Below are positions 62,113 through 64,000 of a stretch of DNA of 64,000 bases, in pieces. The notes under the pieces were generated by a model that was not told the origin of the DNA, did no database searches, and was given only the letters and a program-made list of their open reading frames with translations. Position 1 is the stretch's first letter, and every line of letters begins with the position of its first letter. The position numbers and the translations under genes are program-made. Source of the stretch: Agelas oroides (lineage: Eukaryota > Porifera > Demospongiae > Agelasida > Agelasidae); the NCBI GenBank assembly GCA_949130485.1, contig OX422205.1:5731415-5795414 (forward strand), read 5' to 3'.

Positions 62113-64000
62113 ATGATGGCTCCCCTCGTTGGCTTCCTCTGCTTAGCAACCTTCCTTGGGTTCTCTTCAGGTAGACTCACAAGTCAAGATACTATTCACA
62201 GTCGTTGTTATTGTTTTTTTGTTGTTGTTGTTTTTTTCCATTGAGAATATACTAGGTAGCTAGCCACATAAATTTTTTTCGTGTTTGACCATACTCGACA
62301 CGTAGCTAATCCTACGTGATGCTCATCGTTTGCGCATCTGTATCGCTCAGCTTTGCATGCAACTGACTTCCAGATATAGATACCTGCATACGGCAAATTT
62401 CCAAGCTGCAACAGTGTACTGCGGATATACACAGTTGCGTGCGTAAGAAACAAAGCAGTAGGGAAAACGTTTCCAGTAGAATGCATATGCAAGTAGGTAT
62501 TTTGATGTTACTACCAGGATAAAGTAGATTTGTGCACACATAGATGGATTCCTTTCTTTGACTGATTCTTTCTCTGTTGGGTACACAGCCCAAGGAAATC
62601 GGCCCTCGGTTGGTGATTTTGACAACTGTAAGATGCTGCATGAGAGTCTACAGCTGGCCTGGACTGTTAACAGGACAGCAGAGACGGTTCGGTTCATGCT
62701 GTGTGGTTGTGCCCTCAGTGCAGTCACGTGAGTGTTTGTCTCAAAACCAGTTAGAATTATCTTCAACACCCAAAGGATATAAAAATTAAATTTAGGCCTA
62801 TTTCAGCATGTTATATATCAGGTACAGTTCACAAACTGTAAAACTCCTCATAACACTTCCATCTGCTTGCTATTATCTGGTTCAATAACTGTCCATCATC
62901 TCCCTCACAATTGCATGAAGCTTTATTAAGAAACACACTGCCACTTATGCTAAGAAAACTCATCATGAATGTCCATTGCAAAGAAAAGAAGTTGATAATT
63001 GAATAGTTCAATATACGCCTAAACAAACACTAAATCACATGTGCTGCATCTCCTGTGACTTTAACCCTTTTGAAGCCGGTACCACCATTAGAATGCTTAA
63101 TCACCACCCAAAAAAATAAAAATAAAATGAAAAAAACGAGAGTCCCAGAATTTTCCGTGGGTTTTGTCTCTCTTCCTAAGGGTTTACAATTTCTGTCTAC
63201 GTAGATGATGGACATGACAATTTTGATTGGTCAAACATAATCTATACCTGCAGCACTGCAAACCAGTACATGGGGTTTGGCCTGAGTGGGAGCACGTCCC
63301 AGACACTCATGCGTGGGGCAGACACCACCATCACCTGGGTGGACGATACGACAGGAGCACAGGCAGTAGACTACTTTCTCAGTGACTATGTACAGGTATA
63401 AATAGCCCCACCCACAAACATGAAACTGCACCCACCCAGATAAATAGCCCCACCCACCAACATGAGACCACACCCAGATAAATAGCCCCACCCACCAAAC
63501 TGAATGTCCCAAAATCCAACAAGGGGTACACATACTGCTTTCTGATGCGTGCTGCTGCTGTAAAAACAGCACAACGATTGCCCTGTGTTAAAACAACATG
63601 TGTATGTTTAGCAGCTAGCCTCATATCCAGGCCACTTGCAAAAAAAAAGAAAAACGGCCTGGTATCTACTGTTTGCGCACGTGTGACCATCCTCAGAAAA
63701 ACCTGGGGATCCGGTATAATCCACATACTTTTGAAAATGGTTTGCATAATCACTACGTATACGTCTGTTTCATTTCCGTTTGCAAGCGGCCTGGGTACGA
63801 GGCTAATTTAGCAGCATGTAGCACAGAGTGCACCAATAAAGTATCACTTGTAACTCCGTGTTGTTTTCTAGGACATTCAATTAGCATGCCAAATGTGAAG
63901 TCATAGTGCTTGCTCCAACCTTGATAAGCTAGTGCCAGGTATCTGGAAAACGAACACACTTGATTCCTAACCTTTGACCCCCTGCAGTGTCGAGGGGGGG
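62113..64000 (+). CDS. DOMON-domain secreted protein, 5' part only
   Basis: Exons seen: 62113-62170, 62589-62727, 63254-63395 and 63988 to the window end, all in phase. Exon 1 encodes a signal peptide (MMAPLVGFLCLATFLGFSS). A DOMON domain follows: LHESLQLAWTVNRTAETVRF, LCGCALS, QYMGFGLSGSTSQTLMRGAD, TTITWVDDTTGAQAVDYFLS, DYVQCRGG. DOMON domains bind haem or sugar and occur in extracellular redox proteins (DBH/MOXD1, ferric reductases, Skeletor/Knickkopf). The open frame upstream of 63254 has a stop, so the acceptor CTGCAG at 63248-63253 is preferred. What follows beyond 64000 is unknown, including whether DM13, reductase or monooxygenase domains are present. Confidence 0.8.
63617..63804. mobile_element. 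GCCTCGTTCCCAGG-family element, ~188 bp
   Basis: The ends TAGCCTCATATCCAGGCC and GGCCTGGGTACGAGGCTA, with inner TTGCAAA and TTTGCAAG words, enclose a longer interior. A 9-bp TTTAGCAGC occurs at both flanks, one base inside the expected right end. It lies in the third intron of the DOMON gene. Confidence 0.7.

Overview
The window looks like nuclear DNA of an early-branching marine animal, most likely a demosponge. The reasons are metazoan-specific gene families (Spire, ESRP/Fusilli, E2F4/5, CIBAR, IMPACT, UBE2T), many short GT-AG introns, very short intergenic gaps, and dense small inverted-repeat transposons in the introns. The phylum is an inference; no species is claimed. All gene models were built by hand from reading frames, splice sites and intron phase. 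Every multi-exon model except the truncated last gene closes to a whole number of codons.

Layout: SPIRE actin nucleator (minus, 1159-10147); ESRP/Fusilli splicing regulator (minus, 10927-18385); a protein with four double-stranded-RNA-binding domains (plus, 18681-21527); E2F4/5 (minus, 22284-25864); mitochondrial ribosomal protein uL30m (plus, 26180-26533); a 17-exon, ~1306-residue protein I cannot name (minus, 27216-38750); HEATR3 (plus, 38855-44737); 6-phosphogluconolactonase (minus, 44818-45552); CIBAR1/FAM92 (plus, 45690-48536); an intronless hnRNP H/RBM12-like protein (minus, 48744-50194); mitochondrial Phe-tRNA synthetase (plus, 50737-52137); IMPACT (minus, 52576-55774); a secreted triple-DM13 protein (plus, 55884-60925); UBE2T (minus, 61453-62022); and the start of a DOMON-domain protein (plus, from 62113, cut by the window end).

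From ESRP onward the strands alternate strictly. This gives seven head-to-head pairs whose start codons lie about 90-540 bp apart, so nearly every promoter here is probably bidirectional. Most genes are unrelated housekeeping or regulatory genes. One thematic pairing stands out: the triple-DM13 gene and the DOMON gene, two modules fused in Skeletor-type proteins of other animals, are near neighbours.

Introns and spacers are filled with copies of a small hairpin element. Its ends read TAGCCTCGTTCCCAGGC and several copies are flanked by exact 9-bp duplications. One copy duplicated an ESRP splice donor. Other contents include long CA/GT microsatellites abutting splice sites, GA-rich tracts, minisatellites and two tandemly duplicated splice sites.
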